DNA of 34,152 nt from Pontibacillus marinus BH030004 = DSM 16465 (GTDB lineage: Bacteria; Bacillota; Bacilli; Bacillales; BH030062), in assembly GCF_000425225.1 (NCBI RefSeq), contig NZ_KE384331.1, positions 117,346-151,497 of the forward strand, given 5' to 3'. Under the pieces are notes generated by a model. The model ran no database searches. It was not told the DNA's origin and saw nothing but the letters and a program-made list of their open reading frames with translations. A program made the translations under genes and the position numbers. Positions 1 to 8,457 of this stretch are shown one piece after another (positions within the stretch are counted from its first letter, which is position 1; each line of letters begins with the position of its first letter).

Positions 1-212
1 CGTTAGTCACCATTCGGCTAAGGTGGGCTGGGAAACGGGCTGACTCCTCCGGAAAAACGGGCGAGCGAGACCCCGCAAGGAGCTTTAGCGAATGAGGAGG
101 CTCGATCGTTCGTCCGGGGAAAGCAGCCCGTTTCCCAGCCCACCGCACTCCACTAAAGCAACGGAACCATACGCCCTTTATCTCGAATCCAAGTCTTCAA
201 GATAAGGGGGCT
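1..212 (+). repeat. Large palindromic intergenic repeat, copy A
   Basis: This is a roughly 212-bp repeat, cut by the window edge on its left. Its core is a perfect 21-bp inverted repeat (22-42 with 124-144). Inside it is a second stem, 58-68 with 106-116, where all 11 positions pair if G-U is allowed. A basal stem arm AACGGAACC (160-168) would pair with GGTTCCGTT; only CGTT is inside the window here, but copy C has the whole arm. A conserved tail (about 172-212, containing CCAAGTCTTCAA) follows outside the palindrome. Copies C (33777-33992, opposite strand) and B (22981-23199, degenerate) are relatives. Similar GC-rich elements containing GAGACCCCGCA and GAGGAGGCTC are, from memory, common between genes in Bacillaceae. 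There is no coding potential. The rest of the gene-free stretch (213-440) is AT-rich and holds the era ribosome-binding site at 429-433; I see nothing else convincing there. Confidence 0.85.
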
Positions 213-440
213 TAAGTAGAATAAACAATACTGCTTTAAATAAAGCTAAGAACAGATCCAATATGTCGAAAAATCGTTATTCAGATATTTCTGACTTCTA
301 ATTTCAACATGTTTTGTCGATTGTATGAAATGAGGCATGTTTTGTAGTAAAATAAGAGGAAATAAGAAAGCTTCCTGTTAACAGAGGCTCATGAAGCCAT
401 TAATCGAAGCAATACACAGAACAATCTTGGAGGAAACAAC

Positions 441-1346
441 ATGGACGAAAACTTTAAATCAGGATTTATATCCATTATCGGTCGACCAAATGTAGGAAAG
501 TCTACATTCATGAACAGAGTAATCGGGCAGAAGATTGCTATCATGAGTGATAAAGCTCAAACAACACGTAACAAAGTTCAAGGTGTTTATACAAGTGAAG
601 ATGCTCAGCTTGTATTTATAGATACACCAGGAATCCATAAACCCAAACATAAACTTGGAGATTTCATGGTCAACATGGCTGAACAAAGCCTAAATGAAGT
701 TGACTTAGTCCTATTTATGATTAACGCAAAAGAAGGATTTGGACGAGGCGATGAATTTATTATTAACATGCTTCAAAAAGTCAATCAGCCAGTGTTTCTG
801 ATTGTAAACAAGATTGATGAAGTTCACCCAGATGAGCTTTTACCAATTATTGATGAATATAGGTCTAAATATAACTTTGCAGAAATTATTCCTATTTCAG
901 CACTTGAAGGAAATAATGTGGATCATTTAATGAAAGTTATGGTCGATCAGATGCCAGAAGGACCACAGTATTATCCAGAAGATCATATTACCGATCACCC
1001 TGAACGATTTATCATCAGTGAATTAGTACGTGAAAAAGCATTGCACTTAACACGAGAAGAAATTCCTCACTCCATAGCTGTAAAGGTAGAGTCGGTTAAA
1101 GAGCAAGAGGATGAAGGTAAAGTGCTCGTACAGGCGACGATTATTGTGGAAAGATCAAGTCAAAAAGGCATTATAATTGGGAAACAAGGGAAAATGCTTA
1201 AAGAAATTGGTCAAAAGGCACGTAAGGATATTGAAAAATTATTAGGTACGAAGATTTATCTAGAACTCTGGGTAAAAGTACAGAAAGACTGGAGAAACAA
1301 AGATATGCAGCTTCAAGACTTTGGCTACAACGAAGATGAATATTAA
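441..1346 (+). CDS. era: GTPase Era
   Basis: Era is an essential GTPase that binds 16S rRNA and helps assemble the 30S subunit at the inner face of the membrane. The 301 residues are the usual family length. The N-terminal G domain shows G1 GRPNVGKS (about 15-22), the switch region with TT, G3 DTPG (about 62-65) and G4 NKID (about 123-126). The C-terminal KH domain carries the RNA-binding [11 protein letters not shown] segment (about 243-253). The ATG is preceded by GGAGG at 429-433. yqzL and recO follow, as in B. subtilis; cdd, which lies upstream of era there, is not seen in the window. The identification is secure. Confidence 0.98.
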   Translation: MDENFKSGFISIIGRPNVGKSTFMNRVIGQKIAIMSDKAQTTRNKVQGVYTSEDAQLVFIDTPGIHKPKHKLGDFMVNMAEQSLNEVDLVLFMINAKEGFGRGDEFIINMLQKVNQPVFLIVNKIDEVHPDELLPIIDEYRSKYNFAEIIPISALEGNNVDHLMKVMVDQMPEGPQYYPEDHITDHPERFIISELVREKALHLTREEIPHSIAVKVESVKEQEDEGKVLVQATIIVERSSQKGIIIGKQGKMLKEIGQKARKDIEKLLGTKIYLELWVKVQKDWRNKDMQLQDFGYNEDEY

Positions 1347-1452
1347 TGTTGGTAAATATTTTATAACATGAGCTCTAGCATTTCCGGTCAATCTAAGGTC
1401 AAGCAGGTTTTTTCAAACTGGATTCTGAAAAAGCAGAAAGGTGGGGTTTCTT

Positions 1453-1611
1453 GTGCTCGACTTAACATGGAAAGTGTTTAGGCAAACAGGAAACATTGAA
1501 ACCTATTTATTGATGAAGGAAATTGAAACAACACATGACGGAGATTCATCATCGGAACAAGATGATGAGTTTGCAGAATTAGGCTCTCATTTTAACGAAA
1601 GTGCCAGGTGA
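1453..1611 (+). CDS. yqzL: YqzL family small protein
   Basis: This 52-residue ORF starts with GTG (MLDLTWKVFRQTGNIETYLL...) after the ribosome-binding stretch AAGGTGGGG (about 1438-1447). It sits exactly where yqzL lies between era and recO in Bacillus. The N-terminal half (LTWKVF, TGNIETYLLMKE) is what I recall of the YqzL family, and the C-terminal half is acidic. Its stop is 6 bases before the recO start, so translation is probably coupled. The function of the family is unknown. No cysteines, membrane segment or signal peptide are visible. Confidence 0.85.
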   Translation: MLDLTWKVFRQTGNIETYLLMKEIETTHDGDSSSEQDDEFAELGSHFNESAR

Positions 1612-1617
1612 ACATGA

Positions 1618-2367
1618 GTGTTAGAGAAGGTTGAAGGGATAGTCATTCGGACAAATGACTATGGAGAAACCCATAAAATTGTCACGTTGTTTACACGCGA
1701 ACGGGGAAAAATCGCTGTGATGGCAAGAGGAGCTAAGAAGCCAAAAAGCCGAATGGCTGCAATTTCGCAGCCATTTGTTTATGCTAGTTACCTTGTGCAA
1801 ATGGGGTCAAGCATGGGCACGTTACATCAGGGGGAGGTTCTGCAATCTTTAAGAACCATTCGAGAAGATCTGATAAAAACGGCCTATGCATCCTACATTG
1901 CGGAATTAACAGACAAACTGATTGAACAAAATGAACCCGATCCATTTATGTATCAACAGCTCCTTCAAACATTTATTTGGATGAATGAAGATAAAGATCT
2001 TGATATTTTACTACTTATGTATGAACTAAAAATGTTTAAAAAAGGCGGGTTTGCACCACAGCTGAACCACTGTGTGAATTGTGGAAGAACAGAAGACACA
2101 TTCTCTTTTTCTATTCGAGAAGGTGGCTTACTATGCTCAAGGTGTCGTCATTTAGACCAAGATGCTGTAATGCTTCAACAAAACCTTGTAAAACTGCTAC
2201 GAATCTGCTTAGAAGTTGATGTAACAAGGGTAGGCAATATATCTGTGAAACAAGAAAATAAAGATCGTCTAAAGCAACTAACGGATCTCTATTACGAACA
2301 ATATGGCGGATACTTCTTGAAGTCAAAAAGATTCTTAAAGCAAATGGATTGGCTTACCGATTCATAA
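1618..2367 (+). CDS. recO: DNA repair protein RecO
   Basis: RecO is the RecFOR-pathway mediator that loads RecA on SSB-coated single-stranded DNA and anneals complementary strands. The 249 residues comprise an N-terminal OB fold (starting MLEKVEGIVIRTNDYGETHKI), a helical region, and a zinc-binding module with CVNC and CSRC (about 147-180). The GTG start is preceded by AGGTGA at about 1606-1611, which overlaps the yqzL stop. In B. subtilis glyQ and glyS follow recO; here there is no coding region between recO and ccpN. Confidence 0.97.
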   Translation: MLEKVEGIVIRTNDYGETHKIVTLFTRERGKIAVMARGAKKPKSRMAAISQPFVYASYLVQMGSSMGTLHQGEVLQSLRTIREDLIKTAYASYIAELTDKLIEQNEPDPFMYQQLLQTFIWMNEDKDLDILLLMYELKMFKKGGFAPQLNHCVNCGRTEDTFSFSIREGGLLCSRCRHLDQDAVMLQQNLVKLLRICLEVDVTRVGNISVKQENKDRLKQLTDLYYEQYGGYFLKSKRFLKQMDWLTDS

Positions 2368-2370
2368 CAA

Positions 2371-2399
2371 TTGACATGCATTAGGTTATTACGTAAACT
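2371..2399 (+). promoter_or_regulatory. Candidate promoter just after recO
   Basis: TTGACA (2371-2376), a 17-base spacer and TAAACT (2394-2399) resemble a sigma-A promoter with a perfect -35 and a 4/6 match at -10. A start near 2406 would give an RNA of about 100 nt ending at the terminator at 2467-2506. This was read by eye only. Confidence 0.4.
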
Positions 2400-2405
2400 T
2401 CTATT

Positions 2406-2506
2406 ATAGTTTTAAAGCATAAAAAGACATTTTTGAGCTAGGGACTACTGGCTCAATATTGATAACATCCTACCATCTATTTGTGGTAGGATTTCTTATT
2501 TTCTTT
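2406..2506 (+). ncRNA. Candidate small RNA or leader between recO and ccpN
   Basis: The segment has two hairpins in tandem. The first is a 9-bp stem (2433-2441 with 2448-2456, one G-U) closing the loop GGACTA. The second is a 9-bp terminator stem (2467-2475 with 2484-2492) followed by a T-rich tail. A promoter-like TTGACA-17-TAAACT lies just upstream. Alternatively this is simply the end of the recO transcript with an extra hairpin. It lacks the T-box core motif expected if it were a leftover glycyl-tRNA synthetase leader. Confidence 0.35.
2467..2506 (+). terminator. Rho-independent terminator after recO
   Basis: ATCCTACCA pairs with TGGTAGGAT (9 bp, 8-base loop), followed by TTCTTATTTTCTTTT. 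It separates recO from ccpN. Confidence 0.75.
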
Positions 2507-2534
2507 TAAGTCATCAGATATTAGCCGGCAATTC

Positions 2535-2563
2535 TTTAATTGAATAAAAAAATAGGATATAAT
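2535..2563 (+). promoter_or_regulatory. Candidate promoter of ccpN-ppsR
   Basis: A perfect -10 TATAAT (2558-2563) lies 17 bases after a weak -35-like TTTAAT (2535-2540) and about 40 bases upstream of the ccpN ATG. The -35 is poor, so only the -10 is convincing. Confidence 0.45.
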
Positions 2564-2602
2564 ATTAGAAATAGTATGACACATATTGTAGGGGGTGAAT
2601 GT

Positions 2603-3232
2603 ATGGATTTAACATCACGCCAAGAACAGATTATAGAGATTGTTAAAGAGGATGGTCCTATCACGGGAGAAAATATAGCAGATCGTCTTGATTTAACACG
2701 TGCTACCCTTCGCCCAGACTTAGCTATTTTAACCATGGCGGGATATTTGGATGCCCGACCACGTGTGGGTTATTTTTATACAGGGAAAACAGGTTCGGAA
2801 TTACTGACAGAGAAGTTGAAGAAAATTAAAGTACATGAATACCAATCCATCCCAGTTGTAGTTAATGAAAACGTTTCGGTATATGACGCTATATGCACAA
2901 TGTTTTTAGAGGATGTAGGAACTCTTTTCGTAGTAAATGATCGTTCGTTATTATTCGGTGTTCTTTCTCGAAAGGATTTATTGCGAGCTAGTATCGGGAA
3001 CCAAGATCTTCGAGAAATTCCTGTCCACATCATCATGACAAGAATGCCTAATGTTACAATTTGTCATAAGGATGATCTATTGTTAGAAGCTGGTCAAATT
3101 CTAATCGACAAACAAATTGATGCACTTCCTGTAGTGAGAGAAACAGAAGAAGGTTGGGAAGTGATCGGAAGGTTGACCAAAACCAATCTAACAAAAGCGC
3201 TTGTAGAGCTTGGGAGAGATGAACGATTATAA
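2603..3232 (+). CDS. ccpN: CcpN-type transcriptional regulator (HTH plus two CBS domains)
   Basis: This is the homologue of B. subtilis CcpN (YqzB), which represses gluconeogenic genes (gapB, pckA) during glycolytic growth. The 209-residue protein has an N-terminal winged helix (MDLTSRQEQIIEIV ... ENIADRLDLTRATLRPDLAIL, about 1-60). Two CBS domains follow (about 80-205), the usual adenine-nucleotide-sensing module. The start is the ATG at 2603, 5 bases after AGGGGGTGA; an in-frame start at 2540 overlaps the promoter -10 and has no SD sequence. ppsR follows after 25 bases, so the two form an operon, as in Bacillus. Confidence 0.93.
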   Translation: MDLTSRQEQIIEIVKEDGPITGENIADRLDLTRATLRPDLAILTMAGYLDARPRVGYFYTGKTGSELLTEKLKKIKVHEYQSIPVVVNENVSVYDAICTMFLEDVGTLFVVNDRSLLFGVLSRKDLLRASIGNQDLREIPVHIIMTRMPNVTICHKDDLLLEAGQILIDKQIDALPVVRETEEGWEVIGRLTKTNLTKALVELGRDERL

Positions 3233-3257
3233 GCTAGGTTAAAGGAGGAGAACCAGT

Positions 3258-4061
3258 ATGGAAAAGCCGATTGTTTATGTAGTCTCTGATTCAGTTGGAG
3301 AAACAGCAGAACTAGTGGCTAAAGCTTCAATCAGTCAATTTAATAATAGTCACTTTGAAATTCAACGTATTCCTTATATAGAAGATAAGCAAACGTTAAA
3401 GGATGCAGTATTACAAGCTAAAGAAAAAGGGGCCCTTATTGGTTTCACACTTGTGAAAAGAGATTTTAGACAATATTTATTAGAAGTAGCAAAAGAACAT
3501 GATGTACCGGCGATTGATATTATTGGACCTATGATAGACGAAATGGAAAAATTATATAAAACAGAGCCGAAATTAGAGCCTGGTCTCGTTCATAAGTTAG
3601 ATGAGGACTACTTTAAACGAGTTGAAGCTATAGAATTTGCGGTGAAATATGACGATGGTCGAGATCCACGTGGTATTTTAAAAGCAGATATTGTTTTAAT
3701 TGGTGTTTCACGAACATCCAAAACGCCATTGTCTCAATACTTAGCACACAAGCGGTTAAAAGTTGCTAATGTACCTATTGTTCCTGAGGTGGATCCACCA
3801 GAAGAATTATTTACTGTAGACCCTGCAAAATGCATAGGGTTAGAAATTACCGCAGAAAAATTAAATGATATTAGAAAAGAGCGTCTTAAAGCACTTGGAT
3901 TGGATGATCAGGCTACATATGCTAACATGAAACGGATTGAACAAGAATTAAGTCATTTTGAACAGGTCGTGGATCGAATCAATTGTAAAGTCATTGATGT
4001 ATCGAACAAAGCGGTCGAAGAAACAGCAAACACAATCTTGCATTTAATTAAACAAAGATAA
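3258..4061 (+). CDS. ppsR: PPDK regulatory protein (bifunctional kinase/pyrophosphorylase, DUF299)
   Basis: This is a member of the YqfL/PpsR/RP1 family. These proteins phosphorylate with ADP, and dephosphorylate by phosphorolysis, a threonine of pyruvate phosphate dikinase or PEP synthase. The 267 residues show the family N-terminus ([19 protein letters not shown]) and the nucleotide-binding loop [11 protein letters not shown] (about 153-163), followed by the conserved [14 protein letters not shown]. The ATG follows AAAGGAGG at about 3241-3248. Pairing with ccpN joins transcriptional and enzymatic control of gluconeogenesis. The target enzyme is not in this window. Confidence 0.93.
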   Translation: MEKPIVYVVSDSVGETAELVAKASISQFNNSHFEIQRIPYIEDKQTLKDAVLQAKEKGALIGFTLVKRDFRQYLLEVAKEHDVPAIDIIGPMIDEMEKLYKTEPKLEPGLVHKLDEDYFKRVEAIEFAVKYDDGRDPRGILKADIVLIGVSRTSKTPLSQYLAHKRLKVANVPIVPEVDPPEELFTVDPAKCIGLEITAEKLNDIRKERLKALGLDDQATYANMKRIEQELSHFEQVVDRINCKVIDVSNKAVEETANTILHLIKQR

Positions 4062-4062
4062 G

Positions 4063-4105
4063 AAGAGAACACAGGAGAATTCTTCTGTGTTCTCTTTCCG
4101 TTTTA
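4063..4105 (+). terminator. Terminator of ccpN-ppsR
   Basis: A perfect 12-bp stem AAGAGAACACAG / CTGTGTTCTCTT (4063-4074 with 4085-4096) is followed by TCCGTTTTA. Confidence 0.85.
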
Positions 4106-4185
4106 TGATAAGAAAAATGCTTGTTATTCTTCTAATTGTCACATTTTTTCAGAAAAAATCTATAGCTTTTCAAAGTTTATTGTAT

Positions 4186-4191
4186 TATAAT
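4186..4191 (+). promoter_or_regulatory. Candidate -10 element before the dnaG leader
   Basis: TATAAT lies in a very AT-rich stretch, about 21 bases upstream of a folded segment. No good -35 is seen at 16-18 bases. If used, transcription would start near 4198 and give a leader of about 450 nt before dnaG. Confidence 0.35.
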
Positions 4192-4211
4192 TATATTTTG
4201 TGAAAAAATGT

Positions 4212-4331
4212 TCCTAGGGATACGCATATGCTCCCAAGGGTAGTGGCGAAGGCGTTTTCTTCTTTTCCATCAGATCTGATACTTTTCAGAAAGTTTAAAC
4301 TTATATGGGAAGGAAGGATTCTGACCTGGGA
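4212..4331 (+). ncRNA. Candidate structured leader RNA upstream of dnaG-rpoD
   Basis: This lies in the 590-base gene-free stretch between ppsR and dnaG (4062-4651). An outer helix pairs 4212-4218 with 4325-4331 (7 bp, one G-U). A 12-bp helix pairs 4259-4270 with 4305-4316 with no mismatch (two G-U pairs). It is capped by a hairpin ACTTT/AAAGT (4281-4285 with 4290-4294). A short helix ACGC/GCGT (4222-4225 with 4252-4255) could fill the other branch, making a multibranched fold. I do not recognise a riboswitch consensus (not T-box, TPP, SAM, glycine, c-di-GMP or c-di-AMP as I know them). Bases 4332-4640 hold only weak short hairpins and no credible ORF. In B. subtilis yqxD (DUF188) lies at this place; I see no trace of it. 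Confidence 0.35.
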
Positions 4332-4651
4332 TGTCGAATATATGACAATACAGAAGAACAAAATTCTACACCATTTGTCATTTGGCCAAGCTTTATTATT
4401 TAGTTAAAGTGTATGCTTTTAAAAAAAGCCCCAGAGTAGACACCCCTTTTATGAGGAGAGGGTTTACGAATGGATTTCGAGAGGAATTATCTATAAAAGG
4501 GGTGAAAGTAAGAAGGGACAAGGTTGAATGGTATAGAATATAGAAATCTTTTCACAATCAAGGCAAAAGTTCATTAGAATTGAAAAAACTTGTCGAAGGT
4601 TGAAGGGATTTAAGCGTCTTTCTAGAATACTCATTAAACATGGTGATAGAC

Positions 4652-6475
4652 ATGTCAAACCGCATTCCAGAGAATGTCGTAGAAGAAATACGTACATCAA
4701 ATGATATTGTCGATGTCGTTGGAGAATATGTACAGTTAAAAAAGAAGAGTCGGAATTATTTCGGTCTTTGTCCATTCCATGGTGAGAAAACTCCTTCGTT
4801 TTCCGTTTCTCCAGATAAGCAAATTTTTCATTGCTTTGGATGCGGAAAGGGCGGGAATGTTCTCACTTTTGTTCGAGAAATAGAAGGTGTATCATTTCAA
4901 GAGGCTGTTCAAATGCTTGCTGAAAAGAGTGGGCAACAAATTCCTCAAGCAACAAATGAGGATGGGGATGAAGCTAGTGGTCAAAATCAAGAGATTCAAA
5001 ATCTCTATGAAGCTCATGAGTGGTTAACTAAATTGTACCATCATTTACTTAGACATACAAAAGAAGGTAAAGATGGTTATGAATATCTACAAGAGCGAGA
5101 GCTGACCCAGGAAACGATTGATACATTTCAATTAGGATATGCTCCAAATTCCAAGGACTTTACCTTAAAGTTTCTGCAGAACAAAGGATTCCACCCTCAA
5201 ACGATGGTACGAGGCGGATTGTTATCTTATAACGAAGATAATGGAGAGTATGGCGATCGGTTTAGAGGTCGTATTATCTTCCCAATCCGAAACCATCAAG
5301 GAAAAACAGTTGGGTTTGCCGGGCGGAGTGTTCACGGCAATGACCCTAAATATTTAAATAGCCCTGAAACAGAGCTTTTTCACAAAGGTAAATTGCTCTT
5401 TAACTTCGATTTAGCTCGATCAGAGATTAGAAAACAAGGCGAAGTTGTTCTATTTGAGGGGCAAATGGATGTTATATCGGCTTATCAAGCTGGATTTAAG
5501 AATGGCATTGCAACACTTGGCACAGCAATAACTGATGCACAGGCAAAACTTATTCGAAGATATGTCGAAAAAGTTATTATCTGTTATGACTCAGACAATG
5601 CTGGGATAGAAGCGTCTTATAAGGCTGCCAATTTACTTCATAACGCCGGTTGTGATGTTCGTGTCGCTAACATACCAGATGGAAAAGACCCCGATGAGTA
5701 TATTCACACACAGGGTAGTGAAGCATTTCGAAATCATGTTTTAGATTCAAGTGCTACTTATATGGGCTTTATCATAAAGTATTTGAGGCGCGGGTTTAAC
5801 CTACAACATGAAGGAGATCGTATTCGCTATATCGAAAAGGTATTAGATGAAATAGCGAAAATCGATAAACCGGTTGAACGTGACTACTATTTACGAGATT
5901 TGGCATCAGAACATGATCTTTCTTTAGAGGTTTTAGAAAAGGAAATCACAGATCGCAGAAAAAAGCAAGGCCGGGAGAAGGATAATAATGCTTCGACTAG
6001 CTATACTAATTATAAAGTGGAAAAGAAGCAAGAAGCGAAATTATTGCCGGCTTATCATAATGCAGAAAGGCATCTGATTTATTATATGATGCAGGATGCT
6101 GCGATTGCAGAAAAAGTTCAAGATACAATCGGTGGTGCGTTTAATTTAAATGAACATCAGGTCGTAGTAACGTATTTATATGCTTACTATGAAGAGGGGT
6201 ACTCCCCAAACCCTGGTCAGTTTATTGAGCAACTACCTGATCCAAATATGAAGAGTCTAGTGACTGAAATTGCAATGATGAAGCTACAACCCGATATAAG
6301 TGATCAAGAAATTCAAGATTACATCCGAGTAATTTCCGCCAAGAAAAATGAAAAAGATAATATTACTTCACTACAAAAGCAACAAAAAGAAGCTGAACGG
6401 CAAAATGATCCAGTCAAAGCGGCTCAAATCGCGATGGAGATCTTGAAGCTCAAGCAAAGCTTGAAATCAAATTAA
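4652..6475 (+). CDS. dnaG: DNA primase
   Basis: DnaG makes the RNA primers for replication at the fork, working with the DnaB/DnaC helicase. The 607-residue protein has a CHC2 zinc ribbon (CPFH at about 40-43, CFGCG at about 61-65). The TOPRIM catalytic core shows VVLFEGQMDVISAY and CYDSDNAG. A helicase-interacting C-terminal domain ends it. The ATG at 4652 is chosen because GGTGAT (4642-4647) lies just upstream and MSNRIPENVVEEI matches the family N-terminus; the in-frame ATG at 4640 has no SD. rpoD follows after 36 bases, the classical macromolecular-synthesis arrangement. Confidence 0.96.
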   Translation: MSNRIPENVVEEIRTSNDIVDVVGEYVQLKKKSRNYFGLCPFHGEKTPSFSVSPDKQIFHCFGCGKGGNVLTFVREIEGVSFQEAVQMLAEKSGQQIPQATNEDGDEASGQNQEIQNLYEAHEWLTKLYHHLLRHTKEGKDGYEYLQERELTQETIDTFQLGYAPNSKDFTLKFLQNKGFHPQTMVRGGLLSYNEDNGEYGDRFRGRIIFPIRNHQGKTVGFAGRSVHGNDPKYLNSPETELFHKGKLLFNFDLARSEIRKQGEVVLFEGQMDVISAYQAGFKNGIATLGTAITDAQAKLIRRYVEKVIICYDSDNAGIEASYKAANLLHNAGCDVRVANIPDGKDPDEYIHTQGSEAFRNHVLDSSATYMGFIIKYLRRGFNLQHEGDRIRYIEKVLDEIAKIDKPVERDYYLRDLASEHDLSLEVLEKEITDRRKKQGREKDNNASTSYTNYKVEKKQEAKLLPAYHNAERHLIYYMMQDAAIAEKVQDTIGGAFNLNEHQVVVTYLYAYYEEGYSPNPGQFIEQLPDPNMKSLVTEIAMMKLQPDISDQEIQDYIRVISAKKNEKDNITSLQKQQKEAERQNDPVKAAQIAMEILKLKQSLKSN

Positions 6476-6511
6476 TGCTGTATTGAAGGAAGTTTGGAAG
6501 GAGGGGGACTC

Positions 6512-7630
6512 ATGGCAGAGAAGCCATCAAGTCAAAAATCAACTGAGAATGAGCTAACCCTAGAACAGGCAAAGGAACAGGTGCTTGAATTAGGGAAAAA
6601 GCGTGGAATATTAGCTTATGAAGAAGTGGCTGAGCGTTTATCCAATTTTGAATTGGATTCAGAGACGATGGATGAGTTCTATGAGTACTTAAATGAACAA
6701 GGTGTAGAAGTAATTGGAGATTCTGAAGAAGATCCAAGTATTCAACAACTAAACAAAGAAGAGGAATTCGATCTAAATGATTTAAGTGTACCACCAGGGG
6801 TTAAGATTAACGACCCTGTACGGATGTACCTTAAAGAAATTGGTCGTGTAGATCTTCTGTCAGCTGAAGAAGAGATTAATCTTGCGCAACGTATTGAAAA
6901 TGGTGATGAAGAAGCGAAGCGTCGTTTAGCTGAAGCAAACTTACGTCTAGTAGTAAGTATTGCAAAACGTTATGTAGGACGTGGCATGCTTTTCCTTGAC
7001 TTAATTCAAGAAGGAAACATGGGATTAATTAAAGCTGTTGAAAAGTTTGATTATCGTAAAGGGTATAAGTTTAGTACGTATGCTACATGGTGGATCCGTC
7101 AGGCAATCACCCGTGCTATTGCTGACCAAGCAAGAACAATTCGTATCCCTGTACACATGGTTGAAACAATCAATAAATTAATTCGAGTTCAACGTCAACT
7201 TCTTCAAGATCTTGGTCGTGAACCAATTCCTGAAGAGATTGCTGAAGATATGGACCTTACACCAGATAAAGTTCGTGAAATCTTGAAAATTGCTCAAGAA
7301 CCCGTTTCACTAGAAACACCGATTGGTGAAGAAGATGACTCTCATTTAGGTGATTTCATCGAAGACCAAGAAGCTACGTCCCCTTCAGATCATGCAGCTT
7401 ATGAGTTGTTAAAAGAACAGTTAGAGGACGTTCTAGACACATTAACAGACCGTGAAGAAAATGTTCTACGTCTTCGCTTTGGACTAGATGATGGTCGTAC
7501 ACGGACACTTGAAGAAGTTGGAAAAGTATTTGGTGTTACACGTGAACGTATCCGCCAAATTGAAGCAAAAGCTCTTCGTAAATTACGTCACCCTAGTCGC
7601 AGCAAACGTCTAAAAGACTTCTTAGAATAG
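6512..7630 (+). CDS. rpoD: RNA polymerase primary sigma factor SigA
   Basis: This housekeeping sigma factor recognises TTGACA/TATAAT promoters. The 372 residues contain region 1.1 (about 1-90), region 1.2 ([21 protein letters not shown]), and region 2 with [17 protein letters not shown] and the -10-binding [16 protein letters not shown]. Region 3 follows, then region 4.2 with the helix-turn-helix [20 protein letters not shown]. The start is the ATG at 6512, after a strong GGAAGGAGGGG (about 6496-6506). The upstream in-frame ATG at 6494 would place that SD inside the gene. It is co-transcribed with dnaG. Confidence 0.98.
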   Translation: MAEKPSSQKSTENELTLEQAKEQVLELGKKRGILAYEEVAERLSNFELDSETMDEFYEYLNEQGVEVIGDSEEDPSIQQLNKEEEFDLNDLSVPPGVKINDPVRMYLKEIGRVDLLSAEEEINLAQRIENGDEEAKRRLAEANLRLVVSIAKRYVGRGMLFLDLIQEGNMGLIKAVEKFDYRKGYKFSTYATWWIRQAITRAIADQARTIRIPVHMVETINKLIRVQRQLLQDLGREPIPEEIAEDMDLTPDKVREILKIAQEPVSLETPIGEEDDSHLGDFIEDQEATSPSDHAAYELLKEQLEDVLDTLTDREENVLRLRFGLDDGRTRTLEEVGKVFGVTRERIRQIEAKALRKLRHPSRSKRLKDFLE

Positions 7631-7636
7631 AAATGA

Positions 7637-7693
7637 AATGCTCAGTCATTTAGTGTTGATGGCACTTTATGGCTGTGCATTTTACTATTTTAT
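7637..7693 (+). terminator. Terminator after rpoD
   Basis: A long hairpin pairs 7637-7649 with 7669-7681 (12 of 13 pairs, one U-U mismatch, one G-U), with a small inner AGTG/CACT stem. It is followed by TTTACTATTTTATTT. Confidence 0.7.
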
Positions 7694-7809
7694 TTACTGG
7701 GACATGACAAAGTCCATTATTAGGAATAAAGCGTAATATCCAGTATGAATGCGCTTAATTATACTTGCTCATAAGCAAGACTTGATCAAATTCCTACGGA
7801 GTGAAACCA

Positions 7810-8352
7810 ATGGCGCATGAACGGAAAACAATTATTATTGATGAAATTAAGTACTGGAAAGAACATCAATTATTACCTAAGGAATACTGTGATTTTCTAT
7901 TAGCTTTATATACTGAAGGAAACGATGATTCTGAAGGTGAATCAAAACAAAAACACTTCCCCTTTAAAGATATCGGGAGCTTTATCTATGTTTTATTACT
8001 GTTGTCTCTGTTACCTTTATCGTTTCTTGTCATCCATTTTACTGAATTATCCATGCCAATGCAAACTGGCTTAATATTATTTTTTATAGGTTTTTCATTA
8101 CTGAATATTTGGTTTTTCTATAGGAAAAACTCAATACAAGTACATGTGGCAATCATTGTTTTTTTATTAATCCTATTTTTATATACTTCATATCTCGCAA
8201 GTGGATGGGCAACTCAATCGTGGTTAAATCACGCAGTCATCTTATTAAATTGTATGTTATGGATAGGATTTGGTATTAAACAAAAGCTTACATACTTAAT
8301 TGCATCAGGATTCATAGGCATTATTATTTGGTGTCTTTATATCTTTTTTTAA
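7810..8352 (+). CDS. Predicted membrane protein, DUF2157-like N-terminus
   Basis: The protein has 180 residues. A soluble N-terminal helix pair (about 1-50, DEIKYWKEHQLLPKEYCDFLLALY) is followed by a short acidic linker and about five hydrophobic segments (roughly 58-180). The N-terminal pattern resembles the DUF2157 domain found ahead of bacterial membrane regions, but this is recognition by eye. The start is the ATG at 7810, preceded by GGAGTG at 7798-7803. The in-frame GTG at 7801 is itself part of that SD. It lies between rpoD and cccA. The function is unknown. Confidence 0.75.
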   Translation: MAHERKTIIIDEIKYWKEHQLLPKEYCDFLLALYTEGNDDSEGESKQKHFPFKDIGSFIYVLLLLSLLPLSFLVIHFTELSMPMQTGLILFFIGFSLLNIWFFYRKNSIQVHVAIIVFLLILFLYTSYLASGWATQSWLNHAVILLNCMLWIGFGIKQKLTYLIASGFIGIIIWCLYIFF

Positions 8353-8457
8353 GATTCATACGCTTTCCCCTTTTCTATCGTAGCGTTTTCAAGTAAAATA
8401 TATATAGTTTGTCCTAATTGTAGACAAAAAGGGGATTACATAAGGAGGAAAATTAGC

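Noticed and set aside
2406-2506. T-box leader for a glycyl-tRNA synthetase
   Set aside because: The conserved T-box antiterminator core is absent and no synthetase gene follows.
4096-4640. Remnant of yqxD (DUF188) between ppsR and dnaG
   Set aside because: No frame encodes more than a few recognisable residues; stops are dense on the plus strand, and the 94-codon minus-strand ORF at 4491-4775 overlaps dnaG and has no support.
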